In this document: in pieces, positions 37,772-46,556 of the stretch
Layout of the letters: each line of letters begins with the position of its first letter
Position numbering within the stretch: position 1 is the stretch's first letter
Assembly: GCF_026625645.1 (NCBI RefSeq)
Contig: NZ_CP113056.1
Location: forward strand, 1,178,001-1,242,000
Source of the DNA: Ancylobacter sp. SL191
GTDB taxonomy: Bacteria > Pseudomonadota > Alphaproteobacteria > Rhizobiales > Xanthobacteraceae
Length of the DNA stretch: 64,000 nucleotides
Direction of reading: 5' to 3'
Program-made: the position numbers and the translations under genes
The notes under the pieces: model-generated
The model's input: the letters and a program-made list of their open reading frames with translations, nothing else
Told to the model about the DNA's origin: nothing
Databases searched by the model: none

Positions 37772-37910
37772 CCCCGGCAGCAGGGATCAACACAACGCCT
37801 GCAATGGGGAACGCCAATGACGAGAGAGCAGGAGACCGTCCGCGGATGCGGGCGGGGCCGGATGAGCCATGTCCCATGTGTCGCGAGGCTTCGCATCCGG
37901 GAGGTCGACC

Positions 37911-39254
37911 ATGTCGCATGAGATGCTGTCGATCCTCGGCCTTGCCGCCATGTTCGTGGTGGCGACCATCCTGCCGGTCAATATGGGCATCCTCGCCTTT
38001 GCCGGCGCGTTTCTCGTGGGTACGACCCTCGCCGGGCTGACGACGGCGAAGATCCTGTCCTTCTTCCCGTCTGGCCTGTTCCTGACGCTGGTCGGCATCA
38101 CTTATCTCTTTGCCATCGCCCAGAACAACGGCACCATCGACTGGCTGGTGCGCCTCGCCGTGCGGGCGGTGCGCGGCCATGTGATCGCGATCCCGTGGGT
38201 GATGTTCCTGGTGGCAGCGGCGCTGACATCGGTGGGCGCGGTGAGCCCCGGCGCGGTCGCGATCATCGCCCCGATCGCGCTCGGCTTCGCCGTCAAATAC
38301 GGCATCAGCCCGCTGCTCATGGGCCTGATGGTGATCCATGGCGCTCAGGCCGGCGGCTTTTCGCCGATCAGCATCTATGGCGGCATCACCAATGGCGTCG
38401 TGGCGAAGGCGGGGCTTCCGCTCGACCCGATCGTTACCTTCCTCGCGAGCTTCGCCGTCAATGGCGGCGTCGCGGTGCTGCTGTTCTTCGCGCTGGGCGG
38501 GATGAAGCTCATCGGGCAGCAGGTGCACATGGCCGGTGCCCCCGCCGGCGCCGGCTACCCGGCCGCGACCCCGCCGCGCTATGGTGACGCGGAAACCGAG
38601 GCCATCACGCTGGAGCGGCGCATCGCCGAGGGCGGTGTCGCCAGCAACGACCCGATGGCCAATAACCGCTTCTACCAGCTCTCCACGCTGGCCGGACTGA
38701 TCCTCCTCGCGGTTCTCACTCTTGTCTACAAGCTCGATATCGGCTTCTGCGCCATCTCCATCGGCCTCGTCCTGTCGCTCATGGCGCCGACGCTCCAGCG
38801 CAAGGCGGTGGCGCAGGTCACCTGGCCGGAGATCGTGCTGATCACCGGCGTCTCGACCTATGTTGGCGTGATGGAGGCGATGGGCACCATCAGCTATGCC
38901 GCCAACAGCGTCGCGGGTCTCGCCTCGCCGCTCATGGCGGCCCTTGTGCTGTGCCTGATCGGCGCGGTGGTCTCGGCCTTTGCCTCATCCACGGCGGTGC
39001 TGGGCTCGCTGATCCCGCTGGCGGTGCCGTTTCTTCATGCCGGCACGGGCGTCGATGCCATCGGCTTCATCGCCGCCATGGCGGTGTCCTCGACTATCGT
39101 CGATGTGAGCCCCTTCTCGACCAATGGGGCGCTGGTGCTGGCCAACTCGCCGGAAGCCTCGCGCGACGGCTTCTTCAAGCAGCTGCTCGGCTACGGGGCG
39201 CTGGTCACCGTCATCGCACCCTTCGTGGTGTGGTTCCTGTTCGTCGTATTGTGA
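37911..39254 (+). CDS. matC: MatC-type dicarboxylate (malonate) carrier
   Basis: This 447-residue inner-membrane transporter has about twelve hydrophobic segments and resembles MatC-type malonate carriers: SILGLAAMFVVATILPVNMGIL at the N-terminus and PGAVAIIAPIALGFAVKYGISPLLMG in the first half. The ATG at 37911 has GGGAGG about seven bases upstream; the longer frame from 37869 is less favoured. It is the first gene after the regulator and is followed by mdcA five bases later. It supplies malonate to the decarboxylase. Confidence 0.86.
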   Translation: MSHEMLSILGLAAMFVVATILPVNMGILAFAGAFLVGTTLAGLTTAKILSFFPSGLFLTLVGITYLFAIAQNNGTIDWLVRLAVRAVRGHVIAIPWVMFLVAAALTSVGAVSPGAVAIIAPIALGFAVKYGISPLLMGLMVIHGAQAGGFSPISIYGGITNGVVAKAGLPLDPIVTFLASFAVNGGVAVLLFFALGGMKLIGQQVHMAGAPAGAGYPAATPPRYGDAETEAITLERRIAEGGVASNDPMANNRFYQLSTLAGLILLAVLTLVYKLDIGFCAISIGLVLSLMAPTLQRKAVAQVTWPEIVLITGVSTYVGVMEAMGTISYAANSVAGLASPLMAALVLCLIGAVVSAFASSTAVLGSLIPLAVPFLHAGTGVDAIGFIAAMAVSSTIVDVSPFSTNGALVLANSPEASRDGFFKQLLGYGALVTVIAPFVVWFLFVVL

Positions 39255-39258
39255 GGAC

Positions 39259-40923
39259 ATGCCGATGACGCAACCGGGCGCGGAGAAGCCCGCTCGCTCA
39301 TGGTCGAGCCGGCGGGAGGACAAGGAGCGGCGGCTCACGCGCGTCGCGCCCTTCGCGGATGGTCGCGTGCTGAGGACCGGGGACATCGTCGCGGCGCTGG
39401 AGGCGGTTCTCGCCTCCGGCGACCGGGTTGCCCTGGAAGGGGACAACCAGAAGCAGGCGGACTTCCTGTCGCGCTCGCTGGCCAAGGTCGATCCGGCCAA
39501 GGTGCATGATCTGCACATGCTGGTCTCCAGCATCTCGCGGCCCGAGCAGATCGACATTTTCGAGACCGGTATCGCCCGGCGCATCGACTTCGCCTATGCC
39601 GGGCCGCAGAGCCTGCGGGTGGCGCAGCTGCTGGAGGATGGCAAGCTCGAGGTCGGCGCCATCCATACCTATGTCGAGCTCTATGCCCGCATGTTCGTCG
39701 ACCTGACGCCGCGCGTGGCGCTGGTGGCGGCCGAGAAGGGCGACCGGCACGGCAACCTCTATACCGGCGCCAACACCGAGGACACGCCCACCATTGTCGA
39801 GGCGACGGCCTTTGGCGGAGGCATCGTCATCGCGCAGGTCAACGAGATCGTCGACGCCCTGCCGCGCGTCGACATTCCCGGCTCCTGGGTGGATTTCATC
39901 GTCAAGGCCGACACGCCGGCCGCCATCGAGCCGCTGTTCACCCGAGACCCGCGCCTCATCACCGAGCAGCACATATTGATGGCGATGCTGGCGATACGCG
40001 GCATCTATGAGCGCCACGGCGTGGTCTCGCTCAATCACGGCATCGGCTTCAACACCGCCGCCATCGAGCTGCTGCTGCCGACCTATGGCGCCCAGCTTGG
40101 CCTCAAGGGCAAGATCTGCCGCCACTGGACGCTGAACCCACATCCGACCCTCATCCCTGCGATTGAGAGCGGCTGGGTGGAAAGCGTCCATTGCTTCGGC
40201 GGCGAGGTCGGCATGGAGCGCTATATCGAGGCGCGCTCCGACGTGTTCTTCACCGGCCCCGATGGCTCGCTGCGCTCCAACCGGGTGCTGTGCCAGCTGG
40301 CTGGCCAATATGCCGTCGACATGTTCATCGGCGCGACGCTGCAGATCGACGGCGACGCCAACTCATCGACCGTCACAGCCGGCCGTCTCGCCGGCTTCGG
40401 TGGCGCGCCCAATATGGGGCACGACCCTGGCGGGCGGCGCCATGCCAGCGCGGCCTGGCTCGCCATGAAGACCGACCCGCGCCCCACCGCGCGCGGCCAC
40501 AAGCTGGTGGTGCAGATGGCCGAGACGTTCCAAGCCGGCGGCGTGCCGACCTTCGTCGAGGAGCTGGACGCGGTTGCCGTCGGGCGCGCGGCGGGAATGC
40601 CCATCGCGCCGGTGATGATCTACGGCACGGACGTCTCGCATGTCGTGACCGAGGAGGGCGTGGCCTATCTCTACCTCGCCCGCGACGAGGAGGAGCGCCG
40701 CGCCGCGCTCGCCGCCGTGGCGGGCGTCAGCCCTATCGGCCTCAAGCATGATGCCTCCCGCACCCAGGATCTGCGGCGCCGGGGGCTCGTGGCCTATCCC
40801 GAGGATCTCGGCGTGCGGCCGACCGACGCCAAGCGCTCGCTGCTGGCGGCCCGGAGCATCGACGATCTGGTCACCTGGTCGGGCGGGCTCTACCAGCCGC
40901 CCGCGCGTTTCAGGAGCTACTGA
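39259..40923 (+). CDS. mdcA: Malonate decarboxylase alpha subunit (acetyl-ACP:malonate ACP transferase)
   Basis: This 554-residue CoA-transferase-like subunit exchanges the acetyl group on the acyl-carrier subunit for malonate, giving malonyl-ACP and acetate. The length matches MdcA of Klebsiella and Acinetobacter. HWTLNPHPTLIPAIESGWVESVHCFGGEVGMERY and GRLAGFGGAPNMGHDPGGRRHAS are conserved-looking family stretches. The ATG at 39259 follows the matC stop by four bases, and mdcB starts three bases after its own stop. No biotin-carrier gene is present, so the system is the biotin-independent type. Confidence 0.94.
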   Translation: MPMTQPGAEKPARSWSSRREDKERRLTRVAPFADGRVLRTGDIVAALEAVLASGDRVALEGDNQKQADFLSRSLAKVDPAKVHDLHMLVSSISRPEQIDIFETGIARRIDFAYAGPQSLRVAQLLEDGKLEVGAIHTYVELYARMFVDLTPRVALVAAEKGDRHGNLYTGANTEDTPTIVEATAFGGGIVIAQVNEIVDALPRVDIPGSWVDFIVKADTPAAIEPLFTRDPRLITEQHILMAMLAIRGIYERHGVVSLNHGIGFNTAAIELLLPTYGAQLGLKGKICRHWTLNPHPTLIPAIESGWVESVHCFGGEVGMERYIEARSDVFFTGPDGSLRSNRVLCQLAGQYAVDMFIGATLQIDGDANSSTVTAGRLAGFGGAPNMGHDPGGRRHASAAWLAMKTDPRPTARGHKLVVQMAETFQAGGVPTFVEELDAVAVGRAAGMPIAPVMIYGTDVSHVVTEEGVAYLYLARDEEERRAALAAVAGVSPIGLKHDASRTQDLRRRGLVAYPEDLGVRPTDAKRSLLAARSIDDLVTWSGGLYQPPARFRSY

Positions 40924-40926
40924 GCC

Positions 40927-41775
40927 ATGGTCCAAGCCCTCCATTTACCGGTTCGGCTGCACCCGGCCGACAGGCTTGCCGATCTCGCCGTGGCGGCTCT
41001 CATCGCCGAGGCCGAGCTGACGCCGAAGCCCGGTCTGGTCGATGCCCGCGGCCCGGGCGCCCATGCCGATATCGACCTCGCGACGCTGCTCTCTTCCGCC
41101 GAGGCCCTGCGCGGCTGTTTCCGCAATCTTGCGCTCGCGGGTTCCGGGCAGGCACCATCGCCGGAACTGCGCGAAGAACTCGCGCGCATCGGCCGTGTGG
41201 GCGAGGAGGCGATGTACCGCGTGACCGGCGGCGCCAACACTCATCGCGGCGCCATCTGGGCGCTCGGCCTGATGGTGGCTGCCGCTGCATTGCGACCGGA
41301 CGAGACGGACCCGGATGCGGTTTGCGCCCTGGCCGGTGCGATCGCCCGCTTTCCCGACCGCCACGCCCCGGAAGCTGCGACCCATGGGGCGCGGGCCTGC
41401 CGTGTCTACAAGGTCGCCGGCGCGCGCGGTGAGGCCTGGCAGGACTTTCCCCATGCGCGTCTGGCTCTCGCCACGCTGCGTGAGCGCCGTGCCGCTGGCC
41501 ATGCGGAGGAGGCCGCGCGGCTCGATGCGCTGATGGCGGTGATGGCCCGGCTGGACGATACCTGCCTGCTGCACCGTGGCGGCCGGCGCGCCCTGCGCGT
41601 CGCCCGGCTCGGCGCGCGCGCGGTGCTCGCGGCGGGCGGCGCCGGCGCCCCGACCGGACGTGCCGCGCTGCTCGGGCTCGACCGCCGCCTGCTGGCGCTG
41701 AACGCCTCCCCCGGTGGGGCGGCCGACATGCTGGCCGCCGCGCTTTTCCTTGACCGCCTCGATCGGGAGGGCTGA
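40927..41775 (+). CDS. mdcB: Triphosphoribosyl-dephospho-CoA synthase MdcB
   Basis: This 282-residue CitG-family enzyme makes the prosthetic-group precursor 2'-(5''-triphosphoribosyl)-3'-dephospho-CoA from ATP and dephospho-CoA. Visible family motifs are AELTPKPGLVDARGPGAHAD near residue 29 and GANTHRGAIWALGL near residue 102. The product is handed to MdcG for attachment to MdcC. The gene is tightly packed between mdcA and mdcC. Length and motifs are intact. Confidence 0.93.
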   Translation: MVQALHLPVRLHPADRLADLAVAALIAEAELTPKPGLVDARGPGAHADIDLATLLSSAEALRGCFRNLALAGSGQAPSPELREELARIGRVGEEAMYRVTGGANTHRGAIWALGLMVAAAALRPDETDPDAVCALAGAIARFPDRHAPEAATHGARACRVYKVAGARGEAWQDFPHARLALATLRERRAAGHAEEAARLDALMAVMARLDDTCLLHRGGRRALRVARLGARAVLAAGGAGAPTGRAALLGLDRRLLALNASPGGAADMLAAALFLDRLDREG

Positions 41776-41778
41776 GCG

Positions 41779-42066
41779 ATGGAGACCCTCGACCTCACCT
41801 TTCCCGGCACCCGACCCGTTACCCGGCGCGCCCATGTCGGCGTCGTCGCCTCGGGCGATCTCGAAGTGCTGCTCTGGCCAGCGGAGACCACGACGGTGCG
41901 GGTGCGGACCAGCGTCGATGGCTTCGGCGCGGTGTGGCGTGAGACCCTCGCCCGCTTCTTCGCCCGCTACCCGGTGGCGGTGCGCGTGGAGATCAACGAT
42001 GCCGGCGCCACGCCGGGCGTCGTGGCGCTGCGTCTGGCGCAGGCGCTTGAGGAGACCGAGTCATGA
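41779..42066 (+). CDS. mdcC: Malonate decarboxylase acyl carrier protein (delta subunit)
   Basis: This 95-residue carrier subunit holds the acetyl or malonyl thioester on a phosphoribosyl-dephospho-CoA arm. The attachment serine is Ser25 in GVVASGDLEVLLWP, the same residue number as reported for MdcC of Klebsiella. It is not a classic ACP: no DSL motif is seen, as expected for this family. The stop overlaps the mdcD start by four bases. Confidence 0.93.
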   Translation: METLDLTFPGTRPVTRRAHVGVVASGDLEVLLWPAETTTVRVRTSVDGFGAVWRETLARFFARYPVAVRVEINDAGATPGVVALRLAQALEETES

Positions 42067-42905
42067 CCCGTGTCGCCGACCTGCTCACCCGCGCCAGCTT
42101 CGTCGAGATGAACGCCCGCGAGCGCGCCCGCAGCCTGCTCGATGCCGGCACGTTCCGCGAATTGCTCGGTCCCTTCGAGGGGCTGGAATCGCCCTGGCTG
42201 CAGCGGCAGGGCGTGGTGCCGCAGAGCGATGACGGGGTCGTGGTCGCCCGCGGCACGCTGGGCGGCGTGCCGGCGGTGGTCCTCGCCATCGAGGGCGCGT
42301 TCCAGGGCGGCAGCACGGGCGAGGTCTCCGGCGCCAAGATCGCCGGCGCCCTTGAACTCGCGCTGCGCGATGTCGAGGCGGGCAAGCCCATCCGGCCGGT
42401 GCTGCTGTTCGAGACCGGCGGCGTGCGGCTGCAGGAGGCCAATCTCGGCCTTGCCGCCATGGCCGACATTCACGCGGCGCTGATTGCGCTGCGCCGGCAT
42501 GTGCCGGTGGTGGGCGTCATAGCCGGCATGGTTGGCTGCTTCGGCGGCATGTCGATCACGGCGGGCCTCGTCAGCCGCCTCATCATGACGCGGCAGGGCC
42601 GGCTTGGCCTGAACGGTCCGGAGGTCATCGAGCAGAATGCCGGCATAGCCGAGCTGGACAGCCGCAACAAGCCGCTGATCTGGAGGCTGACCGGCGGCGA
42701 GATACGGGTCGCCACCGGCTTTGCCGACGTGCTGGTGGAGGATGACGCGCAGGCCATTGCGGGTGAGGTGCGGGTCGCCTTCGCGGCGGGCGCGCCGGCC
42801 GAGCCGAACAGCGCGCGCGTCGCGTTCTGGCAAGCCCGATTGGCGGAATTGCCACCCAGCGCGGACGGCGCGGCGCTGCGGACCCTTTGGGCGGGAGACG
42901 ATTGA
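42063..42905 (+). CDS. mdcD: Malonate decarboxylase beta subunit
   Basis: This 280-residue crotonase-fold subunit, related to acetyl-CoA carboxylase carboxyltransferase beta, decarboxylates malonyl-ACP together with MdcE. The N-terminal MTRVADLLTRASFVEMNARERA and FQGGSTGEVSGAKIAGALELA are family-like. MdcC-D overlap as ATGA and mdcD-E as TGATG, so the three subunits are translationally coupled. There is no sign of truncation. Confidence 0.93.
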   Translation: MTRVADLLTRASFVEMNARERARSLLDAGTFRELLGPFEGLESPWLQRQGVVPQSDDGVVVARGTLGGVPAVVLAIEGAFQGGSTGEVSGAKIAGALELALRDVEAGKPIRPVLLFETGGVRLQEANLGLAAMADIHAALIALRRHVPVVGVIAGMVGCFGGMSITAGLVSRLIMTRQGRLGLNGPEVIEQNAGIAELDSRNKPLIWRLTGGEIRVATGFADVLVEDDAQAIAGEVRVAFAAGAPAEPNSARVAFWQARLAELPPSADGAALRTLWAGDD

Positions 42906-43711
42906 TGGGTGAGGTTTTGAGCCTGCGCGGCCGGCACTGGTTCGAGGCGCTGACGGACGGCGTGACGCCGCTTGCCGGCGGCATTCCCTCGGTTCTCGCC
43001 GCGGATATCCCGCTCGGATCGGACATGGCGCGCGTCATCGCCGTGGTGCCGGATCCCAACAATCGGTTGCCGCGGGCGCGCCAGGGCGAGATCGGCATTG
43101 ACGAAGGCTGGGCCATCGCCCGGCGCGTGCGCGAGGCGATCGACGGCAGCGCCCGCCCCATCCTTGCGGTGGTCGATGTGCCGAGCCAGGCCTATGGCCG
43201 CATGGAGGAACTTCTCGGCATCCATCTCGCCTGCGCCGCTGCGGTTGACGCCTATGCCACGGCCCGGCTCGCCAGCCATCCCGTGGTGTCGCTGGTGGTC
43301 GGCAACGCGCTGTCCGGCGCCTTCCTCGCCCATGGCTATCAGGCCAACCGGGTGCTGGCACTCGATGACCCGCACGTGTCGATCCATGCCATGGGCAAGG
43401 CGGCCGCCGCCCGCGTCACGCGCCGCAGCGTCGCCGATCTGGAGCGGCTGGGGCAGGAGATCCTTCCTCTCGCCTATGACGTCGCTTCCTTCGCCAAGCT
43501 CGGCCTGCTGCATGAGCTGATCGGCGGGGTGGATGCGGATGCGCCTCCGCCCGCCGATGTGGCGCGAGTGCGGGAGCGCATCGTCGCCGCCATCGCCGAT
43601 GCGCGGCACGGGCCGCCCGATCTCTCCAGCCGGCGCGGTTCGGCGGCGGCGCAGCAGAACCGGGCCGCCTCCATCGCCGTGCGCGCGAGGCTCGCGGCCG
43701 AATGGGACTGA
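42905..43711 (+). CDS. mdcE: Malonate decarboxylase gamma subunit
   Basis: This 268-residue partner of MdcD in the decarboxylase heterodimer has a carboxyltransferase alpha-like fold. VVDVPSQAYGRMEELLGIHLACAAA and VVGNALSGAFLAHGYQANRVLAL are recognisable family stretches. The start at 42905 was chosen for the TGATG coupling with mdcD; the frame extends 18 bases upstream. Its last ten bases overlap mdcG. Confidence 0.93.
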   Translation: MGEVLSLRGRHWFEALTDGVTPLAGGIPSVLAADIPLGSDMARVIAVVPDPNNRLPRARQGEIGIDEGWAIARRVREAIDGSARPILAVVDVPSQAYGRMEELLGIHLACAAAVDAYATARLASHPVVSLVVGNALSGAFLAHGYQANRVLALDDPHVSIHAMGKAAAARVTRRSVADLERLGQEILPLAYDVASFAKLGLLHELIGGVDADAPPPADVARVRERIVAAIADARHGPPDLSSRRGSAAAQQNRAASIAVRARLAAEWD

Positions 43712-44343
43712 CCGAGCTTCGGGTCCACGACCTGCTGCAGGTTCCTTCCCCGGATGCGGTGGAGGTCGTGGACCCGCCCTTGTGGCTTGCCGGGGCGCTG
43801 GCGGCGGCGCCCTGGGTGGTGGTGCGCCGCGCCGGGCCCCGTCACGGCCGGGTCGCTGTCGGGATACGCGGCGCCATGCGGGACCAGCGTTGCGCGGCCT
43901 ATCTCGATCCCGCCCATATCCGGCAGCGCGTCGCGCCGGAGGATCTCGTGGCCCGCGCGGCATGGGAGACGGCGCCACGCCGCGTCCAGCCGGTGCTGAT
44001 GGAACTCGCCCGCCGCGCGTCGGCCTTCACGGCGACCGGCCTTAGCTGGGGCATCGCCGGCGGTGCCGGGTTCGAGCTGGCGACCGGGATGCCGGTCCTC
44101 AGCGATTCCAGCGATCTCGACCTGGTCCTGCGCGGCACGGCGCCGCTTCCCGAAACGGCGCTCACAGCCTTTGCGTCACTGGCGGGAGAGGCCGCGTGCC
44201 GGATCGACGTTCTGGTGGAAACGTCGGCCGGCGGCTTCTCGCTGGCGGAATATGTGGGCGCATCTGACACGCTCCTGCTGCGCCAGCCGGACGGCGCCCG
44301 GCTCATCGCCCGCGCGAGCCTGCGGGCCGGTGTCGCGCCATGA
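43702..44343 (+). CDS. mdcG: Phosphoribosyl-dephospho-CoA transferase (malonate decarboxylase holo-ACP synthase)
   Basis: This 213-residue nucleotidyltransferase attaches the phosphoribosyl-dephospho-CoA arm to Ser25 of MdcC. The catalytic Asp pair sits in LSDSSDLDLVLRG near residue 138, preceded by GLSWGIAGGAGFELATG. It starts inside the end of mdcE (ten-base overlap) and is followed by mdcH after seven bases. The family was recognised from the DxD motif and the operon position. Confidence 0.92.
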   Translation: MGLTELRVHDLLQVPSPDAVEVVDPPLWLAGALAAAPWVVVRRAGPRHGRVAVGIRGAMRDQRCAAYLDPAHIRQRVAPEDLVARAAWETAPRRVQPVLMELARRASAFTATGLSWGIAGGAGFELATGMPVLSDSSDLDLVLRGTAPLPETALTAFASLAGEAACRIDVLVETSAGGFSLAEYVGASDTLLLRQPDGARLIARASLRAGVAP

Positions 44344-44350
44344 GGCTCGG

Positions 44351-45283
44351 ATGATGCGCACCGCTCTCATCTTCCCCGGCCAGGGCGCCCAGCGCGCCGG
44401 GATGCTCTCGGCGCTGCCGGACCATGCCGCCGTCCATGCGACGCGCAGCGAGGCCGCCGAGGTGCTCGGGCAGGACTGGCGCGAACTGGAAACTAATGAC
44501 GCGCTCGCCGGCGCGCGCGCCGCGCAGCTCGCCTTGCTCATCGCCGGCGTCGCCACGGCGCGCTTGCTGGCGTCGGCAGGGGCGGCCATTGATGTCGTGC
44601 TCGGCCAGTCGGTCGGCGCCTTCCCGGCGGCGGTGGCGGCGGGATGCCTGAGCTTCGCCGATGCGCTCACGCTGGTACGTGCGCGGGCCAGCCACATGGC
44701 GAGCCTGTACCCGAGCGGGTTCGGCATGGTCGCCATCATCGGCCTGCGGGCCGTGCGGGTGGCCGACATCGTCAGGCAGAGCGAGGCGGACGGGGCTCTC
44801 TACGTCTCGAATTATAATGGCCCGCTTCAAACCGTGATTTCCGGCGCCGACGCAGCGCTTGAGGCGGCGGTCGAGGCGGCGCTCGCGGCGGGCGCGCGCA
44901 AGGGGGAGCGGCTGCACATCGCCACCCCCTCGCATTGCCCTTTGCTCGCGCCGGTGGCCGCGGAGCTGAGGGAAGTGTTGCGGGGCATTCCCCTCCAGCC
45001 GCCGCGCATCGCCTATGCCAGCGCCAGCCGGGCGCGGCTCATCACCGATCCGGCCGCCATCGCCGAAGATCTCGCGGCCAATGTCGCCGAGCCTGTGCGC
45101 TGGCACGACGCCGCCAGCCTTCTGGTGGAGCGCGGCGTCGAGCTTTTCCTGCAGGCCCCGCCCGGCACTGTGTTGTGCGATCCGGTGAGCGAGGCCCATC
45201 CCGCCCTGCGCAGCGTCGCGCTCGATGGTCTATCGCTGGATTCCGCGCTTTATCTGGCGCGGGGCGACGGAGCGTCCGCCTGA
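44351..45283 (+). CDS. mdcH: Malonyl-CoA:ACP transacylase of malonate decarboxylase (epsilon subunit)
   Basis: This 310-residue FabD-like transacylase provides the initial acyl group to the carrier MdcC. The N-terminal FPGQGAQ, nucleophile motif GQSVGAFPAAV (Ser near residue 85) and the later catalytic His in IATPSHCPLLAPV are all present. Two consecutive ATGs (44351, 44354) exist; GAGG lies just upstream. It ends the operon in the order A-B-C-D-E-G-H, and its 3' end overlaps a convergent gene by 34 bases. Confidence 0.92.
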   Translation: MMRTALIFPGQGAQRAGMLSALPDHAAVHATRSEAAEVLGQDWRELETNDALAGARAAQLALLIAGVATARLLASAGAAIDVVLGQSVGAFPAAVAAGCLSFADALTLVRARASHMASLYPSGFGMVAIIGLRAVRVADIVRQSEADGALYVSNYNGPLQTVISGADAALEAAVEAALAAGARKGERLHIATPSHCPLLAPVAAELREVLRGIPLQPPRIAYASASRARLITDPAAIAEDLAANVAEPVRWHDAASLLVERGVELFLQAPPGTVLCDPVSEAHPALRSVALDGLSLDSALYLARGDGASA

Positions 45284-45987
45284 GGCGCCTGCGGGCCCTC
45301 CAGGGGTGGCGCATCCGCCAGCCACGCCGCCAGGGCGCCGCGCCCAGCTTCGGTCAGCGCATAGATGCCGCGTTCGGCGCGCTCGAACCAGCCATAGACA
45401 TTGCGGTGCAGGATCTTCTGCGCGTCCGGCAGGGTGGGGCGCAGATCGCGCGGGCGGCGTGGCGCGGCCTCCAGCGCCGCCGCGCAGGCGAGCGCCTGCT
45501 GGCGATAGGCGGTCATCACCGGCTTGCGCGTACCGCCCCCGGCGACCGGATCGCCCTGCCGGCGCTTGTGTTCCTCGACCAGCCGGGAGCGGCGGCGCGG
45601 ATCCTTGCGCGGCAGGGCCGCAGTGGGGGAGATGAGAATCTCGACGCGCCCATCAGCGCTGATGCCGAGCAGGCCGAGCCCGAGGCGGCGGCACAGATTG
45701 CGGAAGCGCGGATCGCTCTCGCGCCCCCTGCCGCGCGCGGAGAGTTTCGCCGCCAGCCACACCTCGTCGCCAATTGCCAGTCGGTCGACGCCCTGCAGCA
45801 CCAATTCAAGATTGAAGGTCAGCTTCAACTCGCCGATGACGACCACCGGCGGCTCATCAGGGCGCAGGCCGACGACGTCGCACGGGCCGATCTCGCCCTT
45901 GACGCTGTAGCCGAGCGCCTCAAGGAAGCGCTTCACGGGTTCATAAAGGGCGGTTTCCACGGGCACCTCACCGCCCGCGCCTAGCAT
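45250..45987 (-). CDS. DUF2161 domain protein
   Basis: This 245-residue cytoplasmic protein matches the DUF2161 family as I recall it, sometimes labelled PD-(D/E)XK-like: ETALYEPVKRFLEALGYSVKGEIGPCDVVGL, then PPVVVIGELKLTFNLELVLQGVDRL, with an E-x-K pair, and a helical C-terminus (AQKILHRNVYGWFERAERGIYALTEAGR). The ATG at 45987 is preferred over 46038 because homology begins there; the ribosome binding site is weak. Its end overlaps mdcH tail-to-tail by 34 bases. Nuclease activity is only suggested. Confidence 0.65.
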   Translation of the reverse strand: MLGAGGEVPVETALYEPVKRFLEALGYSVKGEIGPCDVVGLRPDEPPVVVIGELKLTFNLELVLQGVDRLAIGDEVWLAAKLSARGRGRESDPRFRNLCRRLGLGLLGISADGRVEILISPTAALPRKDPRRRSRLVEEHKRRQGDPVAGGGTRKPVMTAYRQQALACAAALEAAPRRPRDLRPTLPDAQKILHRNVYGWFERAERGIYALTEAGRGALAAWLADAPPLEGPQAPQADAPSPRAR

Positions 45988-46037
45988 GATTCCGGCGGGG
46001 AACGGGAGGGCTTTGCGGCGACTGGGTGCGTCGGCCA

Positions 46038-46556
46038 CCGGCGTATCGGCTGTGAGTGTGCACTATCCGGGAGGCGAAGACCGAGCCATGCGCGGCCAGT
46101 GGCGACGATTACCGCGTCGAAGACTTGTTGCTCGCGCGCACCGCGCCGGCGGTCGAGCAGACTGGCGCGAATCGTGTCGCCCTCCCGCGCGTCGGCTTCG
46201 CAGCCGGACGGGGTTGCGGCCCAGGCCGGTGCCGCACCTGGCAGCTCGCGCGCGCCTGTGGCAGGCCGAGGCGCGGATCGCCGGCTGGATCTTGCCGCCG
46301 CTGCTGGTCGCGGCCCGAGAGGCGCTGGCGCGCGGGGGGGTACGTCGCCCCCAACGTCCCGCCGGCGCCCACCGCCATCGCGCTGGCCGGGCTTCGGGTC
46401 GGCGGGCTGATCGGGCTCGTCTTCGGCATCGCGCCGCTGACCGCCAAGGTGATCGCCGACCAGCATTCGTGGCTGACACCTTCTTCGATCTGGGCCTGCT
46501 GCCGACGAAAATCGTGGTGGCCAACGCGGTGATCCGCACCGGCGGCTGAACCGGGC
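46038..46556. pseudogene. Degenerate stretch with two gene remnants, no intact gene
   Basis: No intact gene is convincing here. On the minus strand 46199-46038 reads like the tail of an FAD-NAD(P)-binding protein (LLDRRRGAREQQVFDAVIVATGR). On the plus strand 46466-46549 reads FVADTFFDLGLLPTKIVVANAV, like the C-terminus of an NMT1/SsuA-type solute-binding protein, and its preceding residues (LTAKVIADQHS) lie in another frame, as after a one-base deletion near 46465. Both matches are short and from memory. Confidence 0.35.
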
